Assembly: GCA_963727465.1 (NCBI GenBank)
Contig: CAVSGL010000012.1
Coordinates: 310,001-374,000, forward strand
Length of the DNA stretch: 64,000 bases
From: VRUE01 sp963727465
Lineage (GTDB): Bacteria; Actinomycetota; Thermoleophilia; Solirubrobacterales; 70-9
Direction: 5' to 3'
This document shows positions 31,225 through 40,229 of this stretch, piece by piece. The notes below the pieces were generated by a model that saw only the letters and a program-made list of their open reading frames with translations, searched no databases and was not told where the DNA came from. A program made the position numbers and the translations under genes. Each line of letters opens with the position of its first letter. Position 1 is the first letter of the stretch.

Positions 31225-33698
31225 GGGTCCCCTACTCATGGCTGCGCGAGTACTGCGACCCCGGCGTCGGCGCCGCCGAGCTCGCCGAGCGCCTGGCGAT
31301 GACCGGGACCGAGGTCGAGCGGGTCGGCGTCGTCGGCCCGCCGGACCCGGCCGGCTTCGTCGTCGGCAGGGTGCTGGAGCGCGAGAAGCACCCCGACGCC
31401 GACCGGCTCAGCGTCTGCACGGTCGACACCGGCGACGGCGAGCCGCGCACGATCGTCTGCGGCGCCCCGAACGTGGACGCCGGCCAGACCGTGCCGGTGG
31501 CGCTGCCCGGGGCGACGATGCCGGGCGGGACGAAGCTCGGCAAGGCGAAGCTGCGCGGGGTCGAGTCGCACGGGATGATCCTCTCCGCCGCCGAGCTCGA
31601 GGTCGCCGAGGAGTCCGCCGGGATCATGGTGCTCGAGGACGGCGCCGCGCCGGGGACGCCGCTGACTGAGGTCCTGCCCGTGGCCGAGCCGGTGCTCGAG
31701 CTCGAGGTGACCCCCAACCGGGTCGACTGCTTCGGCGTCTACGGGGTCGCGCGTGAGGTGCACGCGATCGGCGCCGCGCCGCTCGCTCCCGAGCCCTGGG
31801 CCGACGACGCGCCCGCCGAGGGAGCGGGGGAGGCCGGCGACCACGCGTCGGTGACCGTCGAGGCGCCCGAGCTCTGCCCGCGCTTCACCGCCCGCGTCTT
31901 CACCGACGTGACCATCGGCCCCTCGCCCGCCTGGCTACAGGCGCGCCTCAGCGCCGCCGGCCAGCGGCCGATCAACAACGTCGTCGACATCACCAACTAC
32001 GCGATGCTGCTGACCGCGCAGCCGCTGCACGCCTTCGACCTCGACAGGGTGCCCGGCGGGGCATTGACCGTGCGCACCGCCCGCGCGGGCGAGACGATGA
32101 CCACGCTCGACGACGTCGAGCGGACCTTCGACGCCGAGACCGTGCTGGTCTGCGACGAGCGCGGCCCCTCCGGCATCGCCGGGATCATGGGTGGCCAGGT
32201 CTCCGAGGTCTCCGACGAGACCACCCGCATCCTGCTCGAGGTTGCGAACTGGAACGGGACCAACATCCTGCGCACCTCGCGCCTGCTCGGCCTGCGCTCG
32301 GAGGCGTCGTCGCGCTTCGAGAAGCAGCTCCACCCGGAGCTCTGCATGCGCGCGCAGCGGCTCGCCTCGCGGCTGCTGGTCGAGCTCTGCGGGGCGAAGC
32401 TCGTGCCGGGGACGATCGACGTCGCCGCGCCGGCCCCCGAGCCGGCGACGATCCATCTGCGGGGTGCGCGGGTGACGAGCCTGCTCGGCATGGAGATCGA
32501 TCCGGCCGACCAGGCCGCCTACCTGGAGCGGCTCGGCTTCGGCGTCGAGCCCGAGGACGGCGGCCTCGAGGTCGCCGTGCCGCCCGACCGCCACTACGAC
32601 GTCACCCGCGAGGTCGACCTGATCGAGGAAGTCGCCCGCGTCCACGGCATCGACGAGCACCTTCCCTCGACCCTGCCCGCGGTCGGCCAGGCCGGCGGCC
32701 TGCGCCGCGACCAGCGGCTGCGCCGCCGCGCCGAGGACGCCCTGCGCGACCTCGGCTTCGACGAGATCGTCGGCTGGAGCTTCACCGACCCGGGCGAGGC
32801 CGAGCGGCTGCGGATCGCGGCCGAGGACCCGCGGGCGCAGCCCGTCGTCGTCTCCAACCCGCTCTCCGACGACCAGTCCGTCATGCGCACGACCCTGCTC
32901 GGCTCGCTGCTCGGCGCCGCCCAGCGCAACCTCGCCCGCGACGCCGACCGCGTCGCCCTCTTCGAGTCCGCCCGCACCTACCTCGACACCCCGCCGACGG
33001 GCCTAAAACACGCCTATATGGAGGGAAATAGGCCCGTCGGCCCCCTGGGTGGGGAGCGGGGGGCGCCGTTCGTGGAGGCGCATCGGTTGGGGGCGCTTGC
33101 CGTGGGGGGGCTGACGCCGCCGTCGTGGCGCGGCGCCGCGCAGGCGGCCGACTTCTACGCGCTCAAGGGAGTGCTCGATGGGGTGGCGGCGCGGCTCGGC
33201 GCGGCAGCGGGTCTCGAACCGGCGACCGAGCCCTTCCTGCACCCCGGGCGCTCGGCGCGGGTGCTCGTCGGCGGGGCCGAGGCGGGCTGGATCGGCGAGC
33301 TGCACCCGCTGGTCTGCCGCGCCTGGGACCTCGACGCCGCGGCCGGCTTCGAAATCGAGCTGGCGGCGCTGGTCGATGCCGCCGCGGCGGGCGAGGAGAC
33401 CTTCGAGGACGTGACCACCTATCCCGCGGTGCGCCAGGACCTCGCCGTCGTCGTCCCGGCTGACGTCGCGGCGGCGCAGGTGCGCGAGGCGGTTCTCGCC
33501 GGCGGCGGCGAGCTGCTGCGCGCGGCCGAGGTCTTCGACCTCTACGAGGGCGAGCAGCTCGGCGAGGGGCGCAAGAGCCTCGCCCTGCGGCTCGAGTTCC
33601 GCGCCGCCGATCGCACCCTCACCGACGAGGAGGTCGCCGAGCGGCGCGAGGCGATCGTCGCCGCCCTGAACGAGATCGGAGGGTCCCCACGTGAGTGA
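31221..33698 (+). CDS. pheT: Phenylalanyl-tRNA synthetase beta subunit
   Basis: 825 aa. EMAP-like tRNA-binding domain (about 40-150), B3/B4 editing domain (215-380), B5 domain, catalytic-like core and C-terminal anticodon-binding ferredoxin-fold domain (about 735-825). The segment at residues 591-607 (DTPPTGLKHAYMEGNRPVG) is encoded by a perfect inverted repeat and does not resemble the family, see the repeat entry. Stop overlaps the argC start. Confidence 0.95.
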   Translation: MRVPYSWLREYCDPGVGAAELAERLAMTGTEVERVGVVGPPDPAGFVVGRVLEREKHPDADRLSVCTVDTGDGEPRTIVCGAPNVDAGQTVPVALPGATMPGGTKLGKAKLRGVESHGMILSAAELEVAEESAGIMVLEDGAAPGTPLTEVLPVAEPVLELEVTPNRVDCFGVYGVAREVHAIGAAPLAPEPWADDAPAEGAGEAGDHASVTVEAPELCPRFTARVFTDVTIGPSPAWLQARLSAAGQRPINNVVDITNYAMLLTAQPLHAFDLDRVPGGALTVRTARAGETMTTLDDVERTFDAETVLVCDERGPSGIAGIMGGQVSEVSDETTRILLEVANWNGTNILRTSRLLGLRSEASSRFEKQLHPELCMRAQRLASRLLVELCGAKLVPGTIDVAAPAPEPATIHLRGARVTSLLGMEIDPADQAAYLERLGFGVEPEDGGLEVAVPPDRHYDVTREVDLIEEVARVHGIDEHLPSTLPAVGQAGGLRRDQRLRRRAEDALRDLGFDEIVGWSFTDPGEAERLRIAAEDPRAQPVVVSNPLSDDQSVMRTTLLGSLLGAAQRNLARDADRVALFESARTYLDTPPTGLKHAYMEGNRPVGPLGGERGAPFVEAHRLGALAVGGLTPPSWRGAAQAADFYALKGVLDGVAARLGAAAGLEPATEPFLHPGRSARVLVGGAEAGWIGELHPLVCRAWDLDAAAGFEIELAALVDAAAAGEETFEDVTTYPAVRQDLAVVVPADVAAAQVREAVLAGGGELLRAAEVFDLYEGEQLGEGRKSLALRLEFRAADRTLTDEEVAERREAIVAALNEIGGSPRE
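32993..33041. repeat. Palindromic element inside pheT
   Basis: 13-bp perfect arms (32993-33005 and 33029-33041; GCCGACGGGCCTA and its complement) around a 23-nt AT-rich loop, inside a gene otherwise over 70 percent GC. The frame is kept open through it, adding about 16 residues to a surface-loop region of PheT. It looks like an in-frame inserted palindromic element. Confidence 0.65.
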
Positions 33699-34692
33699 GC
33701 GGGCAAGAGTCCTCGTCGCCGGGGCATCCGGCTTCACCGGCGCGCTGGCCGCCGAGCTGGCCTGGCGCCACCCCGGCATGGAGCTGGTCGCGGCGACCTC
33801 GCGCAGCGACGCCGGCCGGCGACTGGCCGAGCTCTACCCGCGCTACCGGGCGCCGGTCGAGCTGACCGAGCTCGACCTCGAGGCGCTGCCCGACGTCGAC
33901 GCGGCGATCGTCGCCTACCCGCACGGCGCCGCCGCACCGACCGTCGCCGCGCTGCGCGAGCAGGACGTCGTCGTCGCCGACCTCTCCGCCGATTTCCGGC
34001 TGCGCGACGCGGCGACCTACGAGCGCTGGTACGGCGAGCACGGCGCGCCCGAGCTGTTCGGCGGCGCCGTCTACGGACTGGCCGAGCTCTACCGCGAGGA
34101 GCTGCGCGGCGCGAAGCTCGCCGCCGTGCCCGGCTGCTACCCGACGGCGAGCGTGCTCGGCCTGGCGCCGCTCGCCGAGCGCGGCCTCCTGACCGACGTC
34201 GTCGTCAGCGCGATGCAGGGCACCAGCGGCTACGGGCGCAGCAGCGATGACCTCGTCCACTTCAGCGCGATGACCGAGAACGCCTTCCCCTACAAGACCG
34301 AGGGCCACCGCCACCGGCCCGAGATCGAGCAGGAGCTGGCGGCGCTCGGCAGCGCCGCGCCGGTGACCTTCGTCCCGCACCTGCTGCCGCTCGACCAGGG
34401 CGAGCTGACGACCTGCTTCGCACAGCTCGGCGAGCCGCTGGGCAAGGACGCCGTACAGGCGCTCTTCGCCGAGCGCTACGCGGACGAGCCCTTCGTGCGG
34501 GCGCTCGACGGCCCACCCAACCTGCGCGCTGTGCGCGATACGAACGAGTGCCACGTCTACGTCACGGTCGAGGAGCGCGGGCGTGTGCTCGCCTTCTCGG
34601 CGATCGACAACATCTGGAAGGGCGCCGCGAGCCAGGCGATCCAGTGCCTCAACCTGATGCTCGGTTTCGCGGAGACGGAGGGGTTGAAATGA
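33691..34692 (+). CDS. argC: N-acetyl-gamma-glutamyl-phosphate reductase
   Basis: 333 aa from GTG, overlapping pheT by 8 bp. Reduces N-acetylglutamyl phosphate to the semialdehyde with NADPH in arginine synthesis. NADP motif VAGASGFTGALAAELAWRHP; active-site Cys in VPGCYPTASVL (about residue 148); His of GHRHRPEIEQEL. First arg gene of the run; overlaps argJ by ATGA. Confidence 0.96.
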   Translation: MSERARVLVAGASGFTGALAAELAWRHPGMELVAATSRSDAGRRLAELYPRYRAPVELTELDLEALPDVDAAIVAYPHGAAAPTVAALREQDVVVADLSADFRLRDAATYERWYGEHGAPELFGGAVYGLAELYREELRGAKLAAVPGCYPTASVLGLAPLAERGLLTDVVVSAMQGTSGYGRSSDDLVHFSAMTENAFPYKTEGHRHRPEIEQELAALGSAAPVTFVPHLLPLDQGELTTCFAQLGEPLGKDAVQALFAERYADEPFVRALDGPPNLRAVRDTNECHVYVTVEERGRVLAFSAIDNIWKGAASQAIQCLNLMLGFAETEGLK

Positions 34693-35840
34693 CCTTCTTC
34701 AAGTCGCGCTGGGTGGATCCGCCGGACGGCGTCGAGCAGCTCGACCCGGCGACGCTGGTGCCCGGTTTCCGCGCCGGCGCCGCCCACTGCGGCCTCAAGG
34801 GCGGCGGCAAGACGGACATCGGCCTCGTCGTCTGCGACGCGCCCGAGGTCTCCTCGTCGCTGCTGCTCACCCGCAACGCCTCGGCGGCGGCGCCGGTGCG
34901 CGTCTGCCGGCAGCGGGTCGATGGCGGCGCCGTGCGCGCCGCGGTCGTCAACGCCGGCAACGCCAACGCTGAGACCGGCGAGCAGGGGATGGCCGACGCC
35001 TGGGCGATGTGCGAGCGGACGGGCGCCGGGCTGGGCCTGGACCCGAACCTCGTCGCCGTCGCCGAGACCGGCGTGATCGGCGTGCCGCTGCCGATCGAGG
35101 CGGTGCTGCCGGGAATCGACCAGGCCGCCGCGGCGCTCTCGGGGGACGGCGGCGGGGCCTTCGCCGAGGCGATCATGACCACCGACCGCTGGCCGAAGAG
35201 CTGCACGCTGCGCGCCGGCGGCGTGACGCTCTCCGCCCAGGCGAAGGGCGCCGGGATGATGCAGCCCGACTTCGCGACGATGCTCTGCTTCGTGCAGACC
35301 GACGCCGTGGTCGAGGACATAGACGCTGCGCTGCGCGGCGCCGTCGCCTCCTCGTTCGAGCGGGTCACCGTCGACGGCCAGACGAGCACCAACGACACCG
35401 TGCTCCTACAGGCCAGCGGCGCGGCCGGCGCGCCGCTGCCCGCCGGGCTGCTGGAGGCGGTGCTGCTACAGCTCGCGCTGGAGATCGTCGCCGACGGCGA
35501 GGGCGCCGTGCGGGTCGGCAGGATCGCCGTCGAGGGCGCCGCCACGGACGCCGAGGCCGAGCGGGTCGCGCGCACGATCGCCAACTCGCCGCTGGTCAAG
35601 ACGGCGCTCTTCGGCCGCGACCCGAACTGGGGCCGGATCGCGCAGGCGGCCGGGATGGCGCTCGTCGGCGAGGACCTGGAAGAGATCGGCGCCGACTCGA
35701 TCGACGCCGCCGAGCTGGCCGAAGACAGGGCGGAGGCCGAGATCGGGCTGCGGCTCGACCGCGGCGACGGCACCGCCCACGTCTACTTCTCCGACCTGGG
35801 CTACGAGTACGTCCGCATCAACGCCGAGTACACCACCTGA
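34689..35840 (+). CDS. argJ: Glutamate N-acetyltransferase / amino-acid acetyltransferase
   Basis: 383 aa. Moves the acetyl group from N-acetylornithine to glutamate, recycling acetate in the pathway. The precursor self-cleaves before the Thr of the ATML motif: KGAGMMQPDFATMLCF is present, Thr being the nucleophile. GNANAETG and TSTNDTVLL are conserved. Translationally coupled to argC; argB follows after 14 bp. Confidence 0.95.
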   Translation: MTFFKSRWVDPPDGVEQLDPATLVPGFRAGAAHCGLKGGGKTDIGLVVCDAPEVSSSLLLTRNASAAAPVRVCRQRVDGGAVRAAVVNAGNANAETGEQGMADAWAMCERTGAGLGLDPNLVAVAETGVIGVPLPIEAVLPGIDQAAAALSGDGGGAFAEAIMTTDRWPKSCTLRAGGVTLSAQAKGAGMMQPDFATMLCFVQTDAVVEDIDAALRGAVASSFERVTVDGQTSTNDTVLLQASGAAGAPLPAGLLEAVLLQLALEIVADGEGAVRVGRIAVEGAATDAEAERVARTIANSPLVKTALFGRDPNWGRIAQAAGMALVGEDLEEIGADSIDAAELAEDRAEAEIGLRLDRGDGTAHVYFSDLGYEYVRINAEYTT

Positions 35841-35854
35841 CGAAAGGCAGACCG

Positions 35855-36694
35855 ATGAGCGGCAACGTCGACACCCTGCTGGAGGCGCTCCCCTACATCA
35901 AGGAGTTCCACGGGCGCACCGTCGTGATCAAGTACGGCGGCTCGGCGATGCAGGAGGAGTCGCTGCGCGAGGCGTTCGCGACCGACGTCGTGCTGCTCAA
36001 GTACGTCGGGCTCAACCCGGTGATCGTGCACGGCGGCGGCCCCGAGATCACCCAGTACATGGAGCGGCTCGGGCTCGAGGTGCGCTTCCACGAGGGCCTG
36101 CGGGTCTCCGACGCGGAGACGGTCGAGGTCGCGCGCATGGTGCTGCTCGGCAAGCTCAACTCCGACATCGTCCAGCGGCTCAACCGCCACGGCCAGCCCG
36201 CCGTCGGCCTCTCCGGCCAGGACGGCACCCTGTTCGAGGTGGCGCCGGTGCCGAACGCCGAGCAGGTCGGCTTCGTCGGCTCGATCGAGCGGGTCGACGT
36301 CGACGTGCTCAACCACATCGCCGAGGACTACATCCCCGTCGTCGCCTCCTCGGCCTCCGATCGCGAGGGCAACGCCTACAACGTCAACGCCGACGAGGCG
36401 GCGGGCAAGGTCGCCGCGGCGCTCGGCGCCTACAAGGCGATCTTCCTCACCGACGTCGTCGGCTGGCTGGCCGATCCGAGCGACGGCGACTCGCTGATCT
36501 CGCGGGCCACGGTCGAAGAGGTCGACGGCCGGTTGGAGGCGATCGAGGGCGGGATGCGGCCGAAGCTCGCCGCCTGCGTCGACGCGATCCGCGGCGGCGC
36601 CCAGTCGGCCCACATCATCGACGGGCGCAAGCCGCACAGCCTGCTGCTGGAGCTCTTCACCGACGCCGGCATCGGCACGATGGTGACCTCATGA
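35855..36694 (+). CDS. argB: Acetylglutamate kinase
   Basis: 279 aa. Phosphorylates N-acetylglutamate; usually feedback-inhibited by arginine when it has an N-terminal helix, which is present here (LLEALPYIKEFHGRTVVI). KYGGSAM, VHGGGPEI and the FLTDVVGWL nucleotide-binding strand are conserved. Stop overlaps the argD start by ATGA. Confidence 0.96.
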   Translation: MSGNVDTLLEALPYIKEFHGRTVVIKYGGSAMQEESLREAFATDVVLLKYVGLNPVIVHGGGPEITQYMERLGLEVRFHEGLRVSDAETVEVARMVLLGKLNSDIVQRLNRHGQPAVGLSGQDGTLFEVAPVPNAEQVGFVGSIERVDVDVLNHIAEDYIPVVASSASDREGNAYNVNADEAAGKVAAALGAYKAIFLTDVVGWLADPSDGDSLISRATVEEVDGRLEAIEGGMRPKLAACVDAIRGGAQSAHIIDGRKPHSLLLELFTDAGIGTMVTS

Positions 36695-37878
36695 CGCTGG
36701 CCGAGCTGCAGCAGCGCGAGCAGCGCTGGCTGATGCAGACCTACCGGCGGGCGCCGGTCGAGTTCGTGCGCGGCGAGGGCGTCTCGCTCTGGGACTCCGA
36801 CGGCAAGGAGTACCTCGACTTCCTCGCCGGGATCTCGGTCTGCTCGGTCGGCCACTGCCACCCGGCCGTGGTCGCGGCGGTGCGCGAGCAGGCCGGCCGG
36901 CTGATGCACGTCTCCAACCTCTTCTACACCGAGCCGATGGTGCGCCTGGCGGAGCGGCTCTCCCGCGCCAGCCTCGGCGGCAAGGTCTTCTTCTCCAACT
37001 CCGGCACCGAGGCGAACGAGTGCGCGATCAAGCTGGCCCGCAAGCGGGCCCACGCCCGCGGGGTCGAGAACCCGGAGATCGTCAGCTTCGAGCGCGACTT
37101 CCACGGGCGCACCTACGGGGCGCTCTCGGCGACGCCGAAACTGGCCGAGGACCCGGCGCTGGGGCCGATGCTGCCGGGCTTCCGCTCGGTCCCGTTCGAC
37201 GATGCGGGGGCGCTGCGCGACGCCGTCTACGAGGAGACCGCGGCGGTGCTGATCGAGCCGATCCAGGGCGAGTCGGGCGTCTACCCGCTGAGCGAGGCGA
37301 CGCTGCTCGCGGCGCGCCAGGCCTGCGACGAGACCGGCGCCCTGCTGATCCTCGACGAGATCCAGACGGGGATCGGGCGGACGGGGTCGCTCTGGGCCTA
37401 CGAGCAGACTCCCGTGCGGCCGGACCTGCTGACCAGCGCCAAGGCGCTGGGCGGCGGCCTGCCGATCGGCGCCTGCGTCGCCTCCGAGGCGCTGGGCGAC
37501 GTGCTCGCGCCCGGCGACCACGGCTCGACCTTCGCCGGCGGCGCGGTCGTCTCGGCGGCGGCGCTCGCCGTGCTCGAGCTGGTCGACGACGCCTCGCTGC
37601 TGCGCGCCGTGCGCGAGCGCGGGGCGGAGCTGCGCGACGGGCTGCTCGGGCTCGACGGCGTCGTCGAGGTGCGGGGTCGCGGCCTGATGCTGGGGGTCGG
37701 GCTCGCCGCTGGATTCGAAGCGCCGGCGGTCGGCGCCGACCTGCTCGGGCGCGGCCTGATCGTCAACGCCCCCGAGCCGAACACGCTGCGGCTGCTGCCG
37801 CCGCTGACGGTCGATTCGGATCAAATCGGGCGGGCGATTGCGCTGATCGCCGATTCGCTTCTAAGCTATCCGACCTGA
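36691..37878 (+). CDS. argD: Acetylornithine aminotransferase
   Basis: 395 aa, class III PLP aminotransferase. N-terminal EFVRGEGVSLWDSDGKEYLD; PLP contacts SNSGTEANE, LDEIQTGIGRTG and catalytic Lys in TSAKALGGGLPIGA (about 252). Makes N-acetylornithine; the same enzyme often serves succinyldiaminopimelate transamination. Its TGA overlaps the next ATG by one base. Confidence 0.95.
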   Translation: MTLAELQQREQRWLMQTYRRAPVEFVRGEGVSLWDSDGKEYLDFLAGISVCSVGHCHPAVVAAVREQAGRLMHVSNLFYTEPMVRLAERLSRASLGGKVFFSNSGTEANECAIKLARKRAHARGVENPEIVSFERDFHGRTYGALSATPKLAEDPALGPMLPGFRSVPFDDAGALRDAVYEETAAVLIEPIQGESGVYPLSEATLLAARQACDETGALLILDEIQTGIGRTGSLWAYEQTPVRPDLLTSAKALGGGLPIGACVASEALGDVLAPGDHGSTFAGGAVVSAAALAVLELVDDASLLRAVRERGAELRDGLLGLDGVVEVRGRGLMLGVGLAAGFEAPAVGADLLGRGLIVNAPEPNTLRLLPPLTVDSDQIGRAIALIADSLLSYPT

Positions 37879-38339
37879 TGAGCGCCGAGAAGCTGCCACC
37901 CCGCGACCGGCCGCCGAGCTCGGCGGCCGATGCCGCCTCGCGCCTGGCGACGATCGTCGATGCGGCCGAGCGCGCCGCCGCCAGCGTCATCGACGACGCC
38001 GAGAAGCAGGCCCAGCGCCAGATCGAGCAGGCGCAGGGGCGCGCCGACCGGATCGTCGCCGAACGCCTGCGCGAGCTCGCCGACGAGCTCGACCCGCCGG
38101 GGGCGGACGTCGTCCGCGGCGGCCACCTGAAGCCGGTCGAGGACCGGCGAGGCGACGATGGCGAGGTGGCCGAGATGGCGCCGCGCCACTCGGGCTCAGC
38201 CGGCGCCCGCCTGCTCGCCACCCAGATGGCGGTCTCCGGCGCCGGGCGGGAGGAGATCGAGGCCCGCCTGCGCGCGGGCTTCGAGATCGAGGACACGGGC
38301 GAGATCCTCGACGCAATCCTCGGCCCGGAGTCCTCGTGA
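37878..38339 (+). CDS. Coiled-coil hypothetical protein
   Basis: 153 aa. Residues 20-75 are a long Ala-rich coiled coil (ATIVDAAERAAASVIDDAEKQAQR, EQAQGRADRIVAERLRELADEL), similar in style to DivIVA-like or FtsB-like actinobacterial scaffold proteins but without their signatures; residues 110-150 contain GAGREEIEARLRAGFEIEDTGEILDAIL, a short helical pair. Lies inside the arg operon; probably transported along rather than part of arginine synthesis. Confidence 0.6.
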   Translation: MSAEKLPPRDRPPSSAADAASRLATIVDAAERAAASVIDDAEKQAQRQIEQAQGRADRIVAERLRELADELDPPGADVVRGGHLKPVEDRRGDDGEVAEMAPRHSGSAGARLLATQMAVSGAGREEIEARLRAGFEIEDTGEILDAILGPESS

Positions 38340-38635
38340 CGGACCGCCCCCACGGCAACATGCGCCTGCTCGTCGCCGGCCTGATCGCGGTGATCGTCGG
38401 CCTGGTGATCGCGATCGTCGTGATCGCCTCGAACGGCGGCGAGACGACCACGCTGACCACGGGCTCGGCGACGATTCCGACGGCTGAAACGACCACCGCG
38501 CCGACCGAAACCGCCGAAACGACGCCGACCGAAACGACGACGCCGACCGAAACGACGGCCGAAACGACCACGACCGCACCGCCGACCACGCCCGAAGAAG
38601 AAGAAAACGGCAGCGGCGGAATCCCCGCCGAATGA
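38336..38635 (+). CDS. Membrane protein with Thr-rich extracellular tail
   Basis: 99 aa from GTG. One transmembrane helix (LLVAGLIAVIVGLVIAIVVI, about 10-30) and then 60 residues rich in Thr, Glu and Pro (repeats such as TTTPTETTAETTTT), a typical wall-spanning or O-glycosylated stalk. Overlaps its neighbours by 4 bp on each side. No family. Confidence 0.6.
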   Translation: MTDRPHGNMRLLVAGLIAVIVGLVIAIVVIASNGGETTTLTTGSATIPTAETTTAPTETAETTPTETTTPTETTAETTTTAPPTTPEEEENGSGGIPAE

Positions 38636-39903
38636 GCGAGCCGTCCCCCGACCAGGTCCGCACCGCGAGCTACGAGGCCGACCCGGCCGCGGTCGAGCGT
38701 GTCCTGCTGCTCTACTCGGGCGGCCTCGACACCAGCGTGATGCTGAAATGGATCCAGGACCGCTACGAGGCCGAGGTCGTCTGCCTCACGGTCAACCTCG
38801 GCCAGCCGGGCGAGGACTACGCCGTGATCGAGGACAAGGCCAAGCGCCTCGGCGCGCTCGAGTGCCACGTGGTCGACGCGCGCGAGCGCTTCGCCGAAGA
38901 CTTCGTCCTGCCGGCGATCAAGGCGAACGCGCTCTACGGCGGCGGCTACCCGCTCTTCACCGCCCTCGGCCGGCCGCTGATCGCCGAGCTCGCGGTCGAG
39001 TACGCACGGCGCAGCGGCTGCGACACGATCGCCCACGGCTGCACCGGCAAGGGCAACGACCAGGTGCGGATCGAGGGCACGGTGGCGACGCTCGCCCCGG
39101 AGCTGAAGACGATCGCGCCTGTGCGCTCCTGGCAGATGGGCCGCGAGGAGGAGATCGCCTACGCGCGCGAGCACGGGATTCCGGTCAAGGGGGGCGCCGA
39201 GGTGACGCCCTACTCGATCGACGACAACCTCTGGGGGCGCTCCTCGGAGGGCCGCTGGATCGAGGATCTGGGCCACGCGCCCGAGGACGACGTGTTTCAG
39301 CTCGTCACGCGCCCCGAGCAGGCGCCCGACGAGCCGGAGACGGTGACCGTCGAGTTCGAGGCCGGGGTGCCGGTGGCGTTCAACGGCGAGCGCCTCGCGA
39401 CCGTCGAGCTGCTCGAAGCGGCCGCCGAGGCGGGCATCCGCCACGGGGTCGGGATCGTCGACCACATCGAGGACCGCATCGTCGGGCTCAAGGTGCGCGA
39501 CATCTACGAGGTGCCGGCGGCGGCGATCCTGCTGCCCGCCCATCAGGAGCTGGAGAAGCTGGTCGGCACGATCCACCAGAACCAGTTCAAGCCGGGGATG
39601 GACCAGAGGTGGGCCTACCTCGTCTACGCCGGCCTCTGGTGGGAGCCGCTGCGCTCCGACCTCGATGCATACATGGATGCAGTCAACGCCCAGGTGACGG
39701 GGACGATCGGCCTGCGCCTGTACAAAGGGAGTGTGCGAGTCGTCACCCGCTCGTCCCCGAACGCCGTCTACGACGCCGACCTTGCCTCGTTCGCCGAGTC
39801 CGGCGGGCTGTTCTCGCAGGCCGCCTCGCCGGGCTTCATCGAGCTCTGGTCGCTCCAGTCGCGCATGGCACACCGCCTGCGGCAGCGTGGGGAGGAGGGC
39901 TGA
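38632..39903 (+). CDS. argG: Argininosuccinate synthase
   Basis: 423 aa. Joins citrulline and aspartate with ATP. P-loop LLYSGGLDTSVMLKW; AHGCTGKGNDQVRIE; SIDDNLWGRS with GRW; all substrate contacts conserved. Usually followed by argH; here a 50-aa membrane gene follows and argF and argH are elsewhere. Stop overlaps the next ATG by one base. Confidence 0.97.
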   Translation: MSEPSPDQVRTASYEADPAAVERVLLLYSGGLDTSVMLKWIQDRYEAEVVCLTVNLGQPGEDYAVIEDKAKRLGALECHVVDARERFAEDFVLPAIKANALYGGGYPLFTALGRPLIAELAVEYARRSGCDTIAHGCTGKGNDQVRIEGTVATLAPELKTIAPVRSWQMGREEEIAYAREHGIPVKGGAEVTPYSIDDNLWGRSSEGRWIEDLGHAPEDDVFQLVTRPEQAPDEPETVTVEFEAGVPVAFNGERLATVELLEAAAEAGIRHGVGIVDHIEDRIVGLKVRDIYEVPAAAILLPAHQELEKLVGTIHQNQFKPGMDQRWAYLVYAGLWWEPLRSDLDAYMDAVNAQVTGTIGLRLYKGSVRVVTRSSPNAVYDADLASFAESGGLFSQAASPGFIELWSLQSRMAHRLRQRGEEG

Positions 39904-40055
39904 TGTACGACAAGTTCGGCAAGGCCGCCCTGCGCTTCACCGTGACCTACCTGCGGCGTCGCTACCGACGCGAGATCCGGCTCGGCATCGGCATCGGCGC
40001 GGTGGCGATCGGCGTCGCCGTCTATCTCGCCAACCGGGAAGTCCCCGAGGGCTAG
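39903..40055 (+). CDS. Small membrane protein after argG
   Basis: 50 aa: a basic N terminus (TYLRRRYRREIR) and one transmembrane helix (LGIGIGAVAIGVAVYLA), end PEG. TGATG coupling to argG. The stop codon lies at the start of the large palindrome. Function unknown. Confidence 0.55.
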   Translation: MYDKFGKAALRFTVTYLRRRYRREIRLGIGIGAVAIGVAVYLANREVPEG

Positions 40056-40218
40056 ATGACCGGTCCCGCGACCCCGCGCACCTGGATGACGCACGTGGCA
40101 CGGCGCATCTCTGCGTCCTCGGGCTTGCCTTTGCAACCAGCAAAGGCTGCACCCTGCGTCCTTGACCTGCTTGGCCACGCGCATCCCCAGGCACACGCGG
40201 CCACGAAACCGGTCATCT
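40054..40218. repeat. 165-bp imperfect palindrome
   Basis: Nested inverted repeats all centred at about 40136: 40054-40064 with 40208-40218 (11 bp, AGATGACCGGT), 40074-40078 with 40196-40200, 40081-40085 with 40187-40191, 40091-40099 with 40174-40182 (one mismatch), and the tip GCCTTTGC-aacca-GCAAAGGC at 40127-40147. Four arms sharing a centre cannot be chance. It fills nearly the whole gap between the argG operon and the Rpf-like gene. Could be a bidirectional terminator, a structured RNA or a mobile palindromic element. Confidence 0.75.
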
Positions 40219-40229
40219 GAGGTGCATCC

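Noticed and set aside
38460..38600. Microsatellite or CRISPR-like repeats
   Set aside because: The ACGACC/GACGAC-like runs encode a Thr/Glu-rich tail; units are irregular, and there are no spacers.
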